This document shows positions 50,802 through 59,871 of a DNA stretch of 64,000 nucleotides, in pieces; position 1 is the first letter of the stretch, and each line of letters opens with the position of its first letter. Origin of the DNA: Bacteroidales bacterium (GTDB lineage Bacteria > Bacteroidota > Bacteroidia > Bacteroidales > UBA932); NCBI GenBank assembly GCA_017471045.1, contig JAFUWZ010000007.1, positions 146,492 through 210,491 of the forward strand. Direction: 5' to 3'. The notes beneath the pieces were generated by a model. That model worked only from the letters and a program-made list of their open reading frames with translations, was not told the DNA's origin and ran no database searches. A program made the position numbers and the translations under genes.

Positions 50802-51866
50802 ATGATTGAGAAGATGTCCGAATTCGATCCCCACAATGCAAGCGGCAACAAAGATAAGGATTTAGATGGAATAATCAGGCCGCAGGAACTGGAAGATTTC
50901 ACCGGCCAGCGCGAAATCGTATCCAACCTGAACGTCTATATCAAAGCTGCCAAACTCCGCGGCGAGGCCCTGGACCATACGCTGTTCCACGGACCTCCCG
51001 GCCTGGGCAAGACGACCCTCGCACACATCATCGCCAATGAAATGGGCGTCAACATGAAGATCACCTCCGGACCCGTGCTGGACAAACCCGGCGACCTGGC
51101 AGGCCTGCTCACTTCCCTGGAAGAGGGAGACGTGCTCTTCATCGACGAGATCCACCGCCTCTCGCCGGAGGTCGAGGAGTATCTTTATTCCGCGATGGAG
51201 GACTATGTCATCGACATCATGATTGACAAGGGGCCCGGCGCCCGGTCGGTGCGCATCAGTCTCAATCCTTTCACCCTTGTGGGGGCCACGACCCGCAGCG
51301 GCCTGCTGACCGCGCCCCTGCGCGAACGTTTCGGCATCACCTGCGCGCTGGAATACTATGACAGCGCCGAACTGGTCAAGATCATCAAGCGCAGCGCCCG
51401 CATCCTCAAGGTGGAGATCGAGGAGCAGGCGGCCCAGGAGATCGCCCTCCGCAGCCGCGGCACGCCCCGTATTGCCAACGGGCTTCTGAAGCGCGTACGC
51501 GATTTCGCCCAGGTCATGGGCGACGGCCACATCGACCTCGGAATCGCCCGCTATGCCCTGGATAAACTCAAGATCGACAAGCGGGGACTGGATTCGATCG
51601 ACAACAAGATCCTCCGCACCATCATCACGACGTTCAAGGGCGGTCCCGTCGGTGCCAACACGATTGCCACGGCGATCAGCGAGGACCAGGGAACCTTTGA
51701 GGAGGTGTACGAGCCTTTCCTGATCAAGGAAGGCTTCATCGTCCGCACCCAGCGGGGAAGGGTGGCTACGGATATGGCTTACCGCCATCTGGGACTGGAA
51801 AGCATGCTGGACCAGGAGAAAATGAGAAGGAATTTGACCGGCGAGAGCGATCCTTCCCTCTTCTGA
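50802..51866 (+). CDS. ruvB: Holliday junction branch-migration ATPase RuvB
   Basis: 354 residues (350 if the ATG at 50814, MSEFDPH, is used). Walker [10 protein letters not shown] at 64-72, Walker [18 protein letters not shown], sensor/arginine-finger region [19 protein letters not shown]-terminal winged helix [17 protein letters not shown]. It forms the hexameric motor that drives branch migration with RuvA, whose gene is at 59199-59792. Confidence 0.97.
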   Translation: MIEKMSEFDPHNASGNKDKDLDGIIRPQELEDFTGQREIVSNLNVYIKAAKLRGEALDHTLFHGPPGLGKTTLAHIIANEMGVNMKITSGPVLDKPGDLAGLLTSLEEGDVLFIDEIHRLSPEVEEYLYSAMEDYVIDIMIDKGPGARSVRISLNPFTLVGATTRSGLLTAPLRERFGITCALEYYDSAELVKIIKRSARILKVEIEEQAAQEIALRSRGTPRIANGLLKRVRDFAQVMGDGHIDLGIARYALDKLKIDKRGLDSIDNKILRTIITTFKGGPVGANTIATAISEDQGTFEEVYEPFLIKEGFIVRTQRGRVATDMAYRHLGLESMLDQEKMRRNLTGESDPSLF

Positions 51867-51867
51867 G

Positions 51868-51898
51868 TTGGTCTTTTGCCTAAAAATCACTAAACTTG
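51868..51898 (+). promoter_or_regulatory. Promoter for frdA-frdB
   Basis: TTG (51868-51870), 20-nt spacer, TAAACTTG (51891-51898; one mismatch to TAnnTTTG), 36 nt before the frdA ATG. Confidence 0.45.
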
Positions 51899-51934
51899 CA
51901 GACTGATTGAAAATCTTACAAATCATTCAATAAA

Positions 51935-53881
51935 ATGGCGGATAAACTTATATCTAAGATTCCTGACGGGCCTTTGGCTGAAAAATGGACCAAACGCAAA
52001 TCAGAAATTCATCTTGTCAGTCCCAACAACAAAAGAAAACTGGAGATCATCGTCGTCGGTACCGGACTCGGAGGTGCTTCTGCAGCCGCTTCCCTCGGAG
52101 AGCTCGGTTACAACGTGAAGATTTTCTGTATCAGCGACTCCCCCCGTCGCGCCCACTCCATCGCGGCGCAGGGCGGTATCAACGCTGCCAAGAATTATCA
52201 GAACGACAACGACTCCGTCTATCGGCTGTTCTACGACACGATCAAGGGCGGTGACTACCGTGCCCGCGAGGCCAATGTATATCGTCTGGCCGAAGTCAGT
52301 GCAGCGATCATCGACCAGTGCGTTGCACAGGGCATCCCCTTTGCCCGAGAGTACGGCGGCTACCTGGCCAATCGCTCCTTCGGCGGCGTGCAGGTCAGCC
52401 GTACCTTCTATGCGCGCGGCCAGACCGGCCAGCAGCTCCTGCTCGGTGCCTATGCGTCCCTGAACAAGGAGATCGCCGCCGGCACCGTCAAGTCTTACCC
52501 GCGTCACGAGATGCTTGACCTGGTCATCATCAACGGGCAGGCCAAGGGCATCATCGCCCGCAACCTGACGACCGGCAAACTCGAGCGTTTCGGCGCCCAT
52601 GCCGTCGTGATTGCGACCGGCGGTTACGGAAATACTTATTTCCTCTCCACCAATGCGATGAACAGCAACGGCTCCGCCGCACTGCAGTGCTACAAGAAAG
52701 GCGCCTATTTCGCCAACCCCTGTTTCGCGCAGATCCATCCCACCTGTATCCCGGTCCACGGCGACCAGCAGTGCAAGCTCACCCTCATGTCCGAATCCCT
52801 CCGCAACGACGGACGCATCTGGGTGCCCAAGAAACTGGAAGATGTGGCCAAGCTCCGCAAACACGAGATCAAGCCTTCCCAGATCCCCGAAGAGGATCGT
52901 GACTATTACCTCGAGCGCCGCTATCCCGCGTTCGGCAATCTCGTCCCCCGTGACGTGGCTTCCCGTGCCGCGAAGGAGCGCTGTGACGCCGGCTATGGCG
53001 TGAACGAGACCGGCCTGGCTGTGTTCCTGGACTTCAAGGACGCCATCCAGCGCCTGGGTGAGAAGCGGGTGGCCGAACGTTACGGCAACCTTTTCGAAAT
53101 GTATGAGAAGATCACGGCTTCCAGCCCCTGGAAGGAGCCGATGATGATTTATCCCGCCATCCACTACACGATGGGCGGCATATGGGTAGATTACGACCTA
53201 CAGACTACGATTCCGGGCCTGTATGCGATCGGTGAAGCCAACTTCTCCGACCACGGCGGCAACCGTCTCGGTGCCTCCGCCCTGATGCAGGGCCTGGCCG
53301 ACGGTTATTTCATCCTGCCCGTGACGATCGGCGACTACCTTTCCAAGAAGTTTGCCGAGCCCAAGACCGACACTGATGCCCCCGAGTTCGAGGTAGCCGA
53401 GAAGGCCGTCCAGGCCCGCATCGACCGTCTCTTCTCCATCAAGGGTAAGGAGACTGTCGATTCCCTCCACAAGCAGCTCGGACATATCATGTGGGAGTAT
53501 GTGGGCATGGCCCGCAACGCCGAAGGCCTGAAAAAGGCAATTCGTGAGATCGACGAACTGAAAGCGCGTTTCTACAAGGATGTGTGCGTACCCGGCAGCC
53601 AGTATGAGTTCAACCAGGAGCTTGAGAAAGCCCTTCGCCTCGAAGATTTCTTCGAGATCGGCAAACTGATGGCCTTCGATGCCCTGAACCGCAACGAATC
53701 CTGCGGCGGCCACTTCCGCATCGAGAGCCAGACCGAAGAGGGTGAAGCCAAGCGTGACGATGCCAACTACATGTATGTGGCGGCCTGGGAGTACAAGGGA
53801 GAGGGCCAGGAGCCCGAACTCCACAAGGAGCCTCTCAACTACGAATTCATCGAGGTAAAGACAAGAAACTATAAAGACTGA
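51935..53881 (+). CDS. frdA: Fumarate reductase/succinate dehydrogenase flavoprotein subunit
   Basis: 648 residues. FAD dinucleotide fold [20 protein letters not shown], the covalent-FAD His in [19 protein letters not shown], active-site region [12 protein letters not shown] and the Arg-containing [21 protein letters not shown]. In Bacteroidota this B-type enzyme reduces fumarate to succinate with menaquinol during anaerobic respiration. The Fe-S subunit follows after 6 bp. The usual upstream gene for the membrane cytochrome b subunit is missing: only 68 bp separate this gene from ruvB. Confidence 0.95.
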   Translation: MADKLISKIPDGPLAEKWTKRKSEIHLVSPNNKRKLEIIVVGTGLGGASAAASLGELGYNVKIFCISDSPRRAHSIAAQGGINAAKNYQNDNDSVYRLFYDTIKGGDYRAREANVYRLAEVSAAIIDQCVAQGIPFAREYGGYLANRSFGGVQVSRTFYARGQTGQQLLLGAYASLNKEIAAGTVKSYPRHEMLDLVIINGQAKGIIARNLTTGKLERFGAHAVVIATGGYGNTYFLSTNAMNSNGSAALQCYKKGAYFANPCFAQIHPTCIPVHGDQQCKLTLMSESLRNDGRIWVPKKLEDVAKLRKHEIKPSQIPEEDRDYYLERRYPAFGNLVPRDVASRAAKERCDAGYGVNETGLAVFLDFKDAIQRLGEKRVAERYGNLFEMYEKITASSPWKEPMMIYPAIHYTMGGIWVDYDLQTTIPGLYAIGEANFSDHGGNRLGASALMQGLADGYFILPVTIGDYLSKKFAEPKTDTDAPEFEVAEKAVQARIDRLFSIKGKETVDSLHKQLGHIMWEYVGMARNAEGLKKAIREIDELKARFYKDVCVPGSQYEFNQELEKALRLEDFFEIGKLMAFDALNRNESCGGHFRIESQTEEGEAKRDDANYMYVAAWEYKGEGQEPELHKEPLNYEFIEVKTRNYKD

Positions 53882-53887
53882 TTTGCA

Positions 53888-54667
53888 ATGGAATTCAATT
53901 TGAAAATATGGCGTCAGAAGAACGCCAAGGATAAGGGACATTTCGAGACTTATCATATTTCCGGAATTGAAGAGGATGCTTCTTTCCTTGAAATGCTCGA
54001 TATCCTCAATGAGCAGTTGATCCGGGAAGGTTGCGATCCGGTCGCTGTGGACAAAGGGTGCCAGAGCAGCGGTCCTGTTTCTTTCGACCATGATTGTCGC
54101 GAAGGGATCTGCGGTGCGTGTTCGCTGTATATAGATGGCCGCGCGCACGGTCCGGATGACCACGTGACGACCTGCCAGTTGTTCATGCGTCACTTCAAGA
54201 ACGGTGCGACGATTACCGTGGAGCCTTGGCGCAGTGCCGCATTCCCGGTCATCAAGGACTTGGTGGTGGATCGTGGAGCCTTTGACAAGATCCTTCAGGC
54301 CGGCGGCTTCATCTCGGTTCGTACCGGTTCGGCGCAGGATGCGAACAATATCCTGATTTCGCACGAGCGGGCGGAAGAGAGTATGGATGCGGCAGCTTGC
54401 GTGGGTTGCGGCGCCTGCGTGGCGACCTGTAAGAACGGTTCCGCGATGCTCTTCGTAGCGGCGCGCGTCAGTTCCCTGGCGTTGCTCCCTCAGGGCCGTC
54501 CTGAGGCGAAGCGTCGTGCCAAGGCGATGGTGGCCAAGATGGACGAACTGGGCTTCGGCAACTGCACCAATACCCGTGCCTGCGAAATGGAATGCCCGAA
54601 GGGTATTTCCGTCTCCCACATCGCCCGTCTCAACCGCGAATTCCTCAAAGCCAAGTTCAGCGACTAG
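53888..54667 (+). CDS. frdB: Fumarate reductase/succinate dehydrogenase iron-sulfur subunit
   Basis: 259 residues. [2Fe-2S] ligands Cys70, 75 and 78 (CREGICGAC) with Cys96 after a longer than usual loop; [4Fe-4S] and [3Fe-4S] ligands in [11 protein letters not shown] and [14 protein letters not shown]. It carries electrons between the flavoprotein and the quinone site. The partner membrane subunit is not encoded in this locus. A strong hairpin terminator follows. Confidence 0.95.
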   Translation: MEFNLKIWRQKNAKDKGHFETYHISGIEEDASFLEMLDILNEQLIREGCDPVAVDKGCQSSGPVSFDHDCREGICGACSLYIDGRAHGPDDHVTTCQLFMRHFKNGATITVEPWRSAAFPVIKDLVVDRGAFDKILQAGGFISVRTGSAQDANNILISHERAEESMDAAACVGCGACVATCKNGSAMLFVAARVSSLALLPQGRPEAKRRAKAMVAKMDELGFGNCTNTRACEMECPKGISVSHIARLNREFLKAKFSD

Positions 54668-54694
54668 ACAGCTTTTCACAGCGATAAGATAAGT

Positions 54695-54744
54695 AGTGCG
54701 AGTGCCAATAATCTCCCCTTCGGGAAAGGCACTCGCACTATTTT
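54695..54744 (+). terminator. Hairpin terminator between frdB and hflX
   Basis: Perfect 12-bp arms AGTGCGAGTGCC (54695-54706) and GGCACTCGCACT (54728-54739), with an inner CCCCTTCGGG in the loop, followed by ATTTT. It ends 3 bp from the hflX stop and could serve both convergent genes. Confidence 0.85.
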
Positions 54745-54747
54745 CTA

Positions 54748-55929
54748 CTACCAGAGGAAATTGTTGAAGGGATAGCGGCCGGCGTGGATTTCAGCCACCA
54801 TTTTGTAGATGTCGTTCTTAAGTTTGTCTATACCTATCTTTTCCTTGGCGGAAATAAAGATGCACGGCGTCTTCTCCTGAGCAATCCAACTCTTCTTTAG
54901 GTCATCCAACGAGCGGTTATCCTTCGTAGGAGGCGTCAGCGAGAACTCGTCATACTCCTCGTATTGATACGCATCCACCTTGTTGAATACCATATAGACA
55001 GGTTTGTTGGCCGCCCCGATGTCCCGCAGCGTCTTCTCCACCACCTCCATCTGCTCTTCGAAATCCGGATGCGAAATATCCACTACATGCACCAGGATAT
55101 CCGCCTCCCGCACTTCATCTAGGGTACTTTTGAACGCCTCGATCAGTTGGGTGGGGAGTTTCCGGATAAAGCCGACCGTATCGCTCAGCAGGAACGGAAC
55201 GTTTTCAATCACAACCTTGCGCACGGTCGTATCCAGCGTTGCAAACAGTTTATTTTCAGCGAACACGTCTGATTTTGCCAGCAGATTCATCAAGGTACTC
55301 TTGCCCACGTTGGTATAGCCCACCAACGACAGGCGCACCATCTGGCCCCGGTTCCCCCGTTGCGTCGCCATCTGCCGGTCTACTTTTTTCAGTTGTTCCT
55401 TGAGCCGGTTGATCCTCTCCTTTACGATACGCCGGTCTATTTCAATCTGGGTTTCACCCATACCGCCGCGCGTACCCATACCACCCCGTTGGCGTTCCAA
55501 GTGCGTCCACATACCAGCCAGACGCGGCAGCATGTAATTGTATTGGGCGAGTTCCACCTGCATCTTCGCGTACGATGTCTTCGCCCGCTGCGCAAATATC
55601 TCCAGGATCAGGCTTGTCCGGTCGATGACGTTCGTGCCTTGGACTACCTTTTCTATATTGCGCTGCTGCATCCCCGTCAGTTCGTCATCGAAGACGCAAT
55701 ACTTGATCTCGTTCTCTTTGCAATAATCCGCAATCTCCTGCAATTTTCCGCTTCGGATGTAGGTTGCCTTTTCCGGCTTGTCCAGCCGCTGGACAAACTT
55801 ACGGTCTCCTGTGGCTCCGGCCGTTTCGGCCAGAAATTCCAACTCCTCCAGGTATTCCATCACCCTCCGCTCCTCGTCATTTTGGCGGATGATGCCGACA
55901 AATACCGCTTTCTCTTTTTCCTGCTGCAT
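54748..55929 (-). CDS. hflX: GTPase HflX
   Basis: 393 residues. N-terminal HflX domain (YIRSGKLQEIADYCKENEIK, VVQGTNVIDRTSLILEIFAQ), the glycine-rich GGMGTRGGMGETQIEIDRR linker and coiled coil, then a G domain with G1 GYTNVGKST, G3 DTVGF and G4 NKVD. It is a ribosome-splitting GTPase that rescues stalled ribosomes. It lies 61 bp after tonB on the same strand, with a terminator between them. Confidence 0.96.
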   Translation of the reverse strand: MQQEKEKAVFVGIIRQNDEERRVMEYLEELEFLAETAGATGDRKFVQRLDKPEKATYIRSGKLQEIADYCKENEIKYCVFDDELTGMQQRNIEKVVQGTNVIDRTSLILEIFAQRAKTSYAKMQVELAQYNYMLPRLAGMWTHLERQRGGMGTRGGMGETQIEIDRRIVKERINRLKEQLKKVDRQMATQRGNRGQMVRLSLVGYTNVGKSTLMNLLAKSDVFAENKLFATLDTTVRKVVIENVPFLLSDTVGFIRKLPTQLIEAFKSTLDEVREADILVHVVDISHPDFEEQMEVVEKTLRDIGAANKPVYMVFNKVDAYQYEEYDEFSLTPPTKDNRSLDDLKKSWIAQEKTPCIFISAKEKIGIDKLKNDIYKMVAEIHAGRYPFNNFLW

Positions 55930-55942
55930 TTTGAATCTTTAC

Positions 55943-55972
55943 CAAAAAAGGCCATCCCGCAGGACAGCCTTC
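55943..55972 (-). terminator. Terminator after tonB
   Basis: Minus strand: AAGGCTGTCC, TGC loop, GGGATGGCCTT, then TTTT. Symmetric stem with internal TG/TG mismatches and a T-run, 18 bp after the tonB stop and upstream of hflX. Confidence 0.7.
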
Positions 55973-55990
55973 TATTTGAATGATAATTTG

Positions 55991-56683
55991 TTATCTCAAT
56001 TGGAAAATAACAGGGAAGGTATAGGTGACCTTGACCGCACGGTCTCTCTGTCTTCCAGGCTCCCATTTCGGTGAACTGGAGACAACGCGGACAGCTTCCT
56101 TATCCAGAGAGGCATCTACGCCACGGAGAACCTTCACGCCCGAAACGGAACCATCCGGATTGACTGTAAACTGAAGAACGACACGACCTTGTACGCCATT
56201 CTCCTTGGCAATCTCGGGATAGACCAGCTTGGAGTTGACCCATTTGGAGAAATCGTTGGCATCTCCGCCTTGGAACTTGGGTTTCTTTTCCACAAGTTGG
56301 AACGGAATGGCTTCCTCTTCCACGTGTTCTTCCTCCACCTGTTCGACATAGTCCTGGATCTCGACACCCATATTGGCATTATCCTCGAGGTTCATGAACA
56401 TATCGTCATCGACCTTTATATCATCGTCCACAATGTCGATCTGGTCGGAAAGAAGCGGAATCTTCGGGGCCTCGGGCGGCGGAGGAGGCGTCTCCTGGGT
56501 GATAGGAACCATCTCTTCGACCTCGATATCCTGGTTGACATCCAACAGGTCGGAGACCTTCTTTTCCTTCGTGCTGTAGGAAAATGCTCCCCACACAGCC
56601 AGCAGAGCGGCGATCAAACCGATCTCCACGAAGAGAAGTCTCTTGTTCTCAAGACTTGCTTTCTGTGATTTTTTAACTTCCAT
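55991..56683 (-). CDS. TonB-family energy transducer
   Basis: 230 residues. Short basic cytoplasmic start, one membrane helix (about 16-36, LLFVEIGLIAALLAVWGAFS), a Pro/acid-rich periplasmic linker (ITQETPPPPPEAPKIPLLSD) and the TonB C-terminal domain (VVLQFTVNPDGSVSGVKVLR, PKWEPGRQRDRAVKVTYTFP). It transmits proton-motive force from ExbB-ExbD to TonB-dependent receptors. No exbB/exbD or receptor gene is adjacent, so its specific receptor is unknown. Confidence 0.92.
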   Translation of the reverse strand: MEVKKSQKASLENKRLLFVEIGLIAALLAVWGAFSYSTKEKKVSDLLDVNQDIEVEEMVPITQETPPPPPEAPKIPLLSDQIDIVDDDIKVDDDMFMNLEDNANMGVEIQDYVEQVEEEHVEEEAIPFQLVEKKPKFQGGDANDFSKWVNSKLVYPEIAKENGVQGRVVLQFTVNPDGSVSGVKVLRGVDASLDKEAVRVVSSSPKWEPGRQRDRAVKVTYTFPVIFQLR

Positions 56684-56716
56684 ATTCTAATCTGGTTTTA
56701 TCCTATTTACGAGTCT

Positions 56717-56774
56717 CAAAGATAGAAATAAATAAATTCAAATCCAATTTTTTAATTTAATAGTTGTAGATTTG
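56717..56774. promoter_or_regulatory. Divergent promoters for tonB and ybeY
   Basis: Minus strand: TTG (56747-56745), 20-nt spacer, TATCTTTG (56724-56717), 33 nt before the tonB ATG. Plus strand: TAGATTTG at 56767-56774, 18 nt before the ybeY ATG at 56793, without a clear -33 element. Confidence 0.5.
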
Positions 56775-56792
56775 CGAAAAAATACGTGTAAG

Positions 56793-57218
56793 ATGATTTC
56801 CTATTTCACCGAAGATATCAAGTTCGTCCTGAAAGGAAAACTGCTCAACAACCGCTGGCTTAAAATGGTTGTAGAGAGTGAAATCAAGAAGTTGGGTGAC
56901 CTCTCCATCATCTTTTGTTCGGACCGATATATCCTGGATGTCAATATCAAATATCTTCAGCACGATTATTTTACGGATATCATTACCTTCGATTATTGTG
57001 AAGGGGACAAGATTTCCGGTGATCTCTTTATCAGCATCGACAGCGTGCGTGAGAACGCCCTTTTTTACGGAACCGAATTTGAGGACGAATTGGACCGCGT
57101 GATGGTCCACGGTGTCTTGCATCTGCTGGGTTATGACGATCATTCGCCCGAGGATGTTGCCGTAATGCGTGAGAAAGAAGATTATTATGTTAAGATGAAA
57201 AGGTCCCTCCAGCTGTAG
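56793..57218 (+). CDS. ybeY: Endoribonuclease YbeY, rRNA maturation factor
   Basis: 141 residues from the ATG at 56793 (MISYFTEDIKFVLKGK); a longer frame from 56772 begins inside the -7 element and is rejected. The zinc motif HGVLHLLGYDDH (H-x3-H-x5-H) is intact, and TDIITFDYCEGDKISGDLFI is the conserved core strand region. It trims rRNA, notably the 16S 3' end. It lies 3 bp before mnmG. This pair is clearly richer in A+T than the rest of the window. Confidence 0.95.
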   Translation: MISYFTEDIKFVLKGKLLNNRWLKMVVESEIKKLGDLSIIFCSDRYILDVNIKYLQHDYFTDIITFDYCEGDKISGDLFISIDSVRENALFYGTEFEDELDRVMVHGVLHLLGYDDHSPEDVAVMREKEDYYVKMKRSLQL

Positions 57219-57221
57219 ACC

Positions 57222-59180
57222 ATGTTTTTGCGATATGATGTCATAGTCGTAGGTGGCGGTCATGCCGGGTGCGAAGCTGCGATGGCGGCTGCGCGGCTTG
57301 GTTCTTCCGTCCTACTCCTTTCGATGGACATGACTGGATTTGCCAAGATGTCGTGTAATCCGGCGATAGGTGGCATTGCCAAAGGACAGATCGTACGGGA
57401 GATCGATTCGCTCGGCGGCTATACGGGTATAGTGACTGATGCTTCTACCCTTCAGTTCCGTATGCTTAATCGCTCCAAAGGACCTGCCATGTGGAGCCCA
57501 CGGGCGCAATGTGATAAAATACTTTTTTCCGCCAACTGGCGTAGAATTCTTGAAAGTAATTGTAAATTAGATATTTACGAGGATACTGTAACTCGTCTTC
57601 TTTTTGAAAACGGAAAAATCTTGGGCGTCAGTACGACGACGGGCGCGATTTTCAAATCTCAGACAGTTATCCTGACTGCCGGAACTTTCCTGGGCGGCAA
57701 GCTTTTTATCGGTCGGACGGTGTTTGAAGGGGGTCGTATCGGTGAACTCGCTTCCCACGGCCTTACCGAACAACTCTCCTCTCTTGGGATCCGGACTTCC
57801 CGGATGAAAACCGGTACTCCCCCTCGGATTGATATTTCCTCGGTTGACACGGAGCATCTTCTCCGTCAGGACGGTGATCCGTCTCCGGGTAAGTTTTCTT
57901 TTCTTCCCTTCTGTTCCTCCATCCAGAACGGTACTCCGCAGATGCAATGTTTCATCCTGCATACCAATCCTGCCGTTCATGAAACCCTTCGAAGCGGGTT
58001 CAAGGATTCCCCTCTTTTCAATGGGCTGATCAGCGGCCGGGGTCCGCGTTATTGTCCGAGCATCGAAGACAAACTTCGTGTATTTCCCGATAACGATCAT
58101 CATCAGCTTTTCCTCGAACCGGAAGGGCGAAACACCCACGAGTATTATCTGCAAGGTTTTTCCTCTTCTCTTCCGCTCGATATTCAATTGGAGTCGTTGC
58201 ATCAGATCGAGGGTCTGGAAAATGTCAAGGTATTCCGCCCGGCTTATGCTGTAGAATATGACTATTTTGATCCGACACAATTGAAAGCCAACCTTGAATT
58301 GAAGGAGGTTGAAAACCTCTTTTTGGCGGGACAGGTCAATGGTACGACCGGATATGAGGAAGCGGCTGCTCAAGGTATCATGGCCGGGATCAATGCTCAT
58401 CTTAAGTGTCATGATCAGGAACCGTTCGTTCTCCGTCGTGATGAGTCTTATATAGGTGTTTTGATAGATGATCTGATCACGAAGGGCGTGGATGAACCCT
58501 ATCGCATGTTTACTTCTCGGGCGGAGTATCGTATCTTGCTTCGCCAGGACAATGCGGATCTTCGCCTCACCGAGCGCTCTTGGAAATTGGGCCTTGCCTC
58601 TGATTATCGTTACCGGTTCACTTGTAAAAAATACGATCGAGCTAGCGAGCTTACCGATTTTTGTTCTTCCGTCAATATGACAGCCTCGCAAGCCAATCCT
58701 TATCTTTCTTCTCTGGGTGTTGCTGAAATTTCCGATTCTAAAAAGATTTCTGATCTGGTTTCCAGACCGGAGGTCTCTCTCTCTGATTTGATTCATTTTG
58801 TTCCACGTGGAACAATTTCTAAATATCAAGATCATTTTTCTTTTTCTTGGCCTCTTCCCTCTGATCTTCCCATCCTGCCTGATCATCAAGATGAAGATTT
58901 CCTGGTTGCGCACATGCAGAAAGAAGTATTCGATTCTGTAGAAATCTCCTTAAAGTATAAGGGTTATATTGAGCGGGAGCGTAAACTTGCCGACAAAGTG
59001 ATGCGTCTCGAGGATTTATCGATCCCCGAGCATTTTAATTTCGACCAGGTAGCCGGTCTTTCTATTGAGTGTAGGCAAAAGCTGAAAAAATATGGCCCGC
59101 GCACGATTGCGCAGGCCTCCCGTATTTCCGGCGTGTCGCCGTCCGATATTTCTGTTTTGCTGGTTTACTTCGGCCGATGA
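57222..59180 (+). CDS. mnmG: tRNA uridine 5-carboxymethylaminomethyl modification enzyme, FAD subunit
   Basis: 652 residues. FAD motif [20 protein letters not shown], second flavin motif [34 protein letters not shown], and the C-terminal tRNA-binding domain ([16 protein letters not shown]). With MnmE it modifies U34 of several tRNAs. Codon use is T/A-rich at third positions and GC is roughly 46%, against about 60% in most neighbours. A perfect parS sequence is embedded at 58799-58814 (codons for VPRGT). mnmG (gidA) is a classical origin-proximal gene in many bacteria. Confidence 0.97.
   Translation: MFLRYDVIVVGGGHAGCEAAMAAARLGSSVLLLSMDMTGFAKMSCNPAIGGIAKGQIVREIDSLGGYTGIVTDASTLQFRMLNRSKGPAMWSPRAQCDKILFSANWRRILESNCKLDIYEDTVTRLLFENGKILGVSTTTGAIFKSQTVILTAGTFLGGKLFIGRTVFEGGRIGELASHGLTEQLSSLGIRTSRMKTGTPPRIDISSVDTEHLLRQDGDPSPGKFSFLPFCSSIQNGTPQMQCFILHTNPAVHETLRSGFKDSPLFNGLISGRGPRYCPSIEDKLRVFPDNDHHQLFLEPEGRNTHEYYLQGFSSSLPLDIQLESLHQIEGLENVKVFRPAYAVEYDYFDPTQLKANLELKEVENLFLAGQVNGTTGYEEAAAQGIMAGINAHLKCHDQEPFVLRRDESYIGVLIDDLITKGVDEPYRMFTSRAEYRILLRQDNADLRLTERSWKLGLASDYRYRFTCKKYDRASELTDFCSSVNMTASQANPYLSSLGVAEISDSKKISDLVSRPEVSLSDLIHFVPRGTISKYQDHFSFSWPLPSDLPILPDHQDEDFLVAHMQKEVFDSVEISLKYKGYIERERKLADKVMRLEDLSIPEHFNFDQVAGLSIECRQKLKKYGPRTIAQASRISGVSPSDISVLLVYFGR
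58799..58814. other. parS centromere site inside mnmG
   Basis: TGTTCCACGTGGAACA is a perfect 16-bp palindrome identical to the conserved ParB-binding consensus TGTTNCACGTGNAACA. parS sites normally lie near the chromosome origin. Confidence 0.8.
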
Positions 59181-59182
59181 AA

Positions 59183-59198
59183 AGTTTCACGTGGAACA
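59183..59198. other. Second parS-like site between mnmG and ruvA
   Basis: AGTTTCACGTGGAACA matches TGTTNCACGTGNAACA at 15 of 16 positions (first base A). It occupies the whole spacer between the two convergent stop codons, 384 bp from the site in mnmG. Confidence 0.7.
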
Positions 59199-59792
59199 TT
59201 ACATCATTTTTAATGCCATCTTGATGATATCCTCGACCTTCGCACCGGGGTTCTTTTTGAGGATAGCCTGAACGGCTTTATTGACGTTGGGTTTTGAGAA
59301 TCCCAGCATCGTGAGGGCGCGCGTTGCTTCCTCGACAGCTTCGTTGCTGGTTGTCTGGAATAGCACTTCATTGCTCGAACCCTCCCCTTTGACGATCTTG
59401 TCCTTGAGTTCGAGGATCAGGCGCTGTGCGCTCTTAAGCCCGATGCCCTTGACGCTCTTGATCCGGTTGACATCCTCACTGAGGATGGCTTCGCGCAGTT
59501 CCTTGGCCGAGAAAGACGACAGCATCATCCGTGCGGAGTTGACGCCGACGCCCGAAACGCTGATTATCAGTTCGAATAGTTCACGCTCATCCTTGGTGCT
59601 AAAACCGTAATACATCTCAATATCCTCCCGCTGGCGGAAATAGTGATAGATGTATATTTTTGCTTCTGTTTTTCCTTCCAGGGTTTCGTAGGTCTGGAGG
59701 GAAATCTCAATGCGATAGCCGATGCCATTGTTGTCCAGCACTACCCGCGTGGGTGTCAGTTCTGCGATGGATCCTTTGATATAATCGATCAT
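59199..59792 (-). CDS. ruvA: Holliday junction DNA-binding protein RuvA
   Basis: 197 residues with the three RuvA domains: OB fold (MIDYIKGSIAELTPTRVVLD), tandem HhH motifs (LIISVSGVGVNSARMMLSSF and VNRIKSVKGIGLKSAQRLIL) and the C-terminal RuvB-contact helices (RALTMLGFSKPNVNKAVQAI). It binds Holliday junctions and positions RuvB (50802-51866). Convergent with mnmG and divergent from sufS. Confidence 0.96.
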   Translation of the reverse strand: MIDYIKGSIAELTPTRVVLDNNGIGYRIEISLQTYETLEGKTEAKIYIYHYFRQREDIEMYYGFSTKDERELFELIISVSGVGVNSARMMLSSFSAKELREAILSEDVNRIKSVKGIGLKSAQRLILELKDKIVKGEGSSNEVLFQTTSNEAVEEATRALTMLGFSKPNVNKAVQAILKKNPGAKVEDIIKMALKMM

Positions 59793-59814
59793 AGCCCTAC
59801 TATTTTGACTCTTG

Positions 59815-59864
59815 CAAAAATATAGGAATTTCGCATCAAAAGAAAGAAAGCTTTGTTAAATTTG
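59815..59864. promoter_or_regulatory. Divergent -7 elements for ruvA and sufS
   Basis: Minus strand TATTTTTG at 59822-59815, 22 nt before the ruvA ATG. Plus strand TAAATTTG at 59857-59864, only 7 nt before the sufS ATG. Confidence 0.45.
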
Positions 59865-59871
59865 CAGCGAT

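Noticed and set aside
41145-56295. Isolated TTTTCCACA sequences (41145-41153 and 56287-56295) as DnaA boxes
   Set aside because: Single copies inside a terminator tail and inside tonB, not clustered.
29215-56326. Other CACGTG cores (29215-29220, 54161-54166, 56321-56326) as parS sites
   Set aside because: The flanking bases do not match TGTTN/NAACA on both sides.
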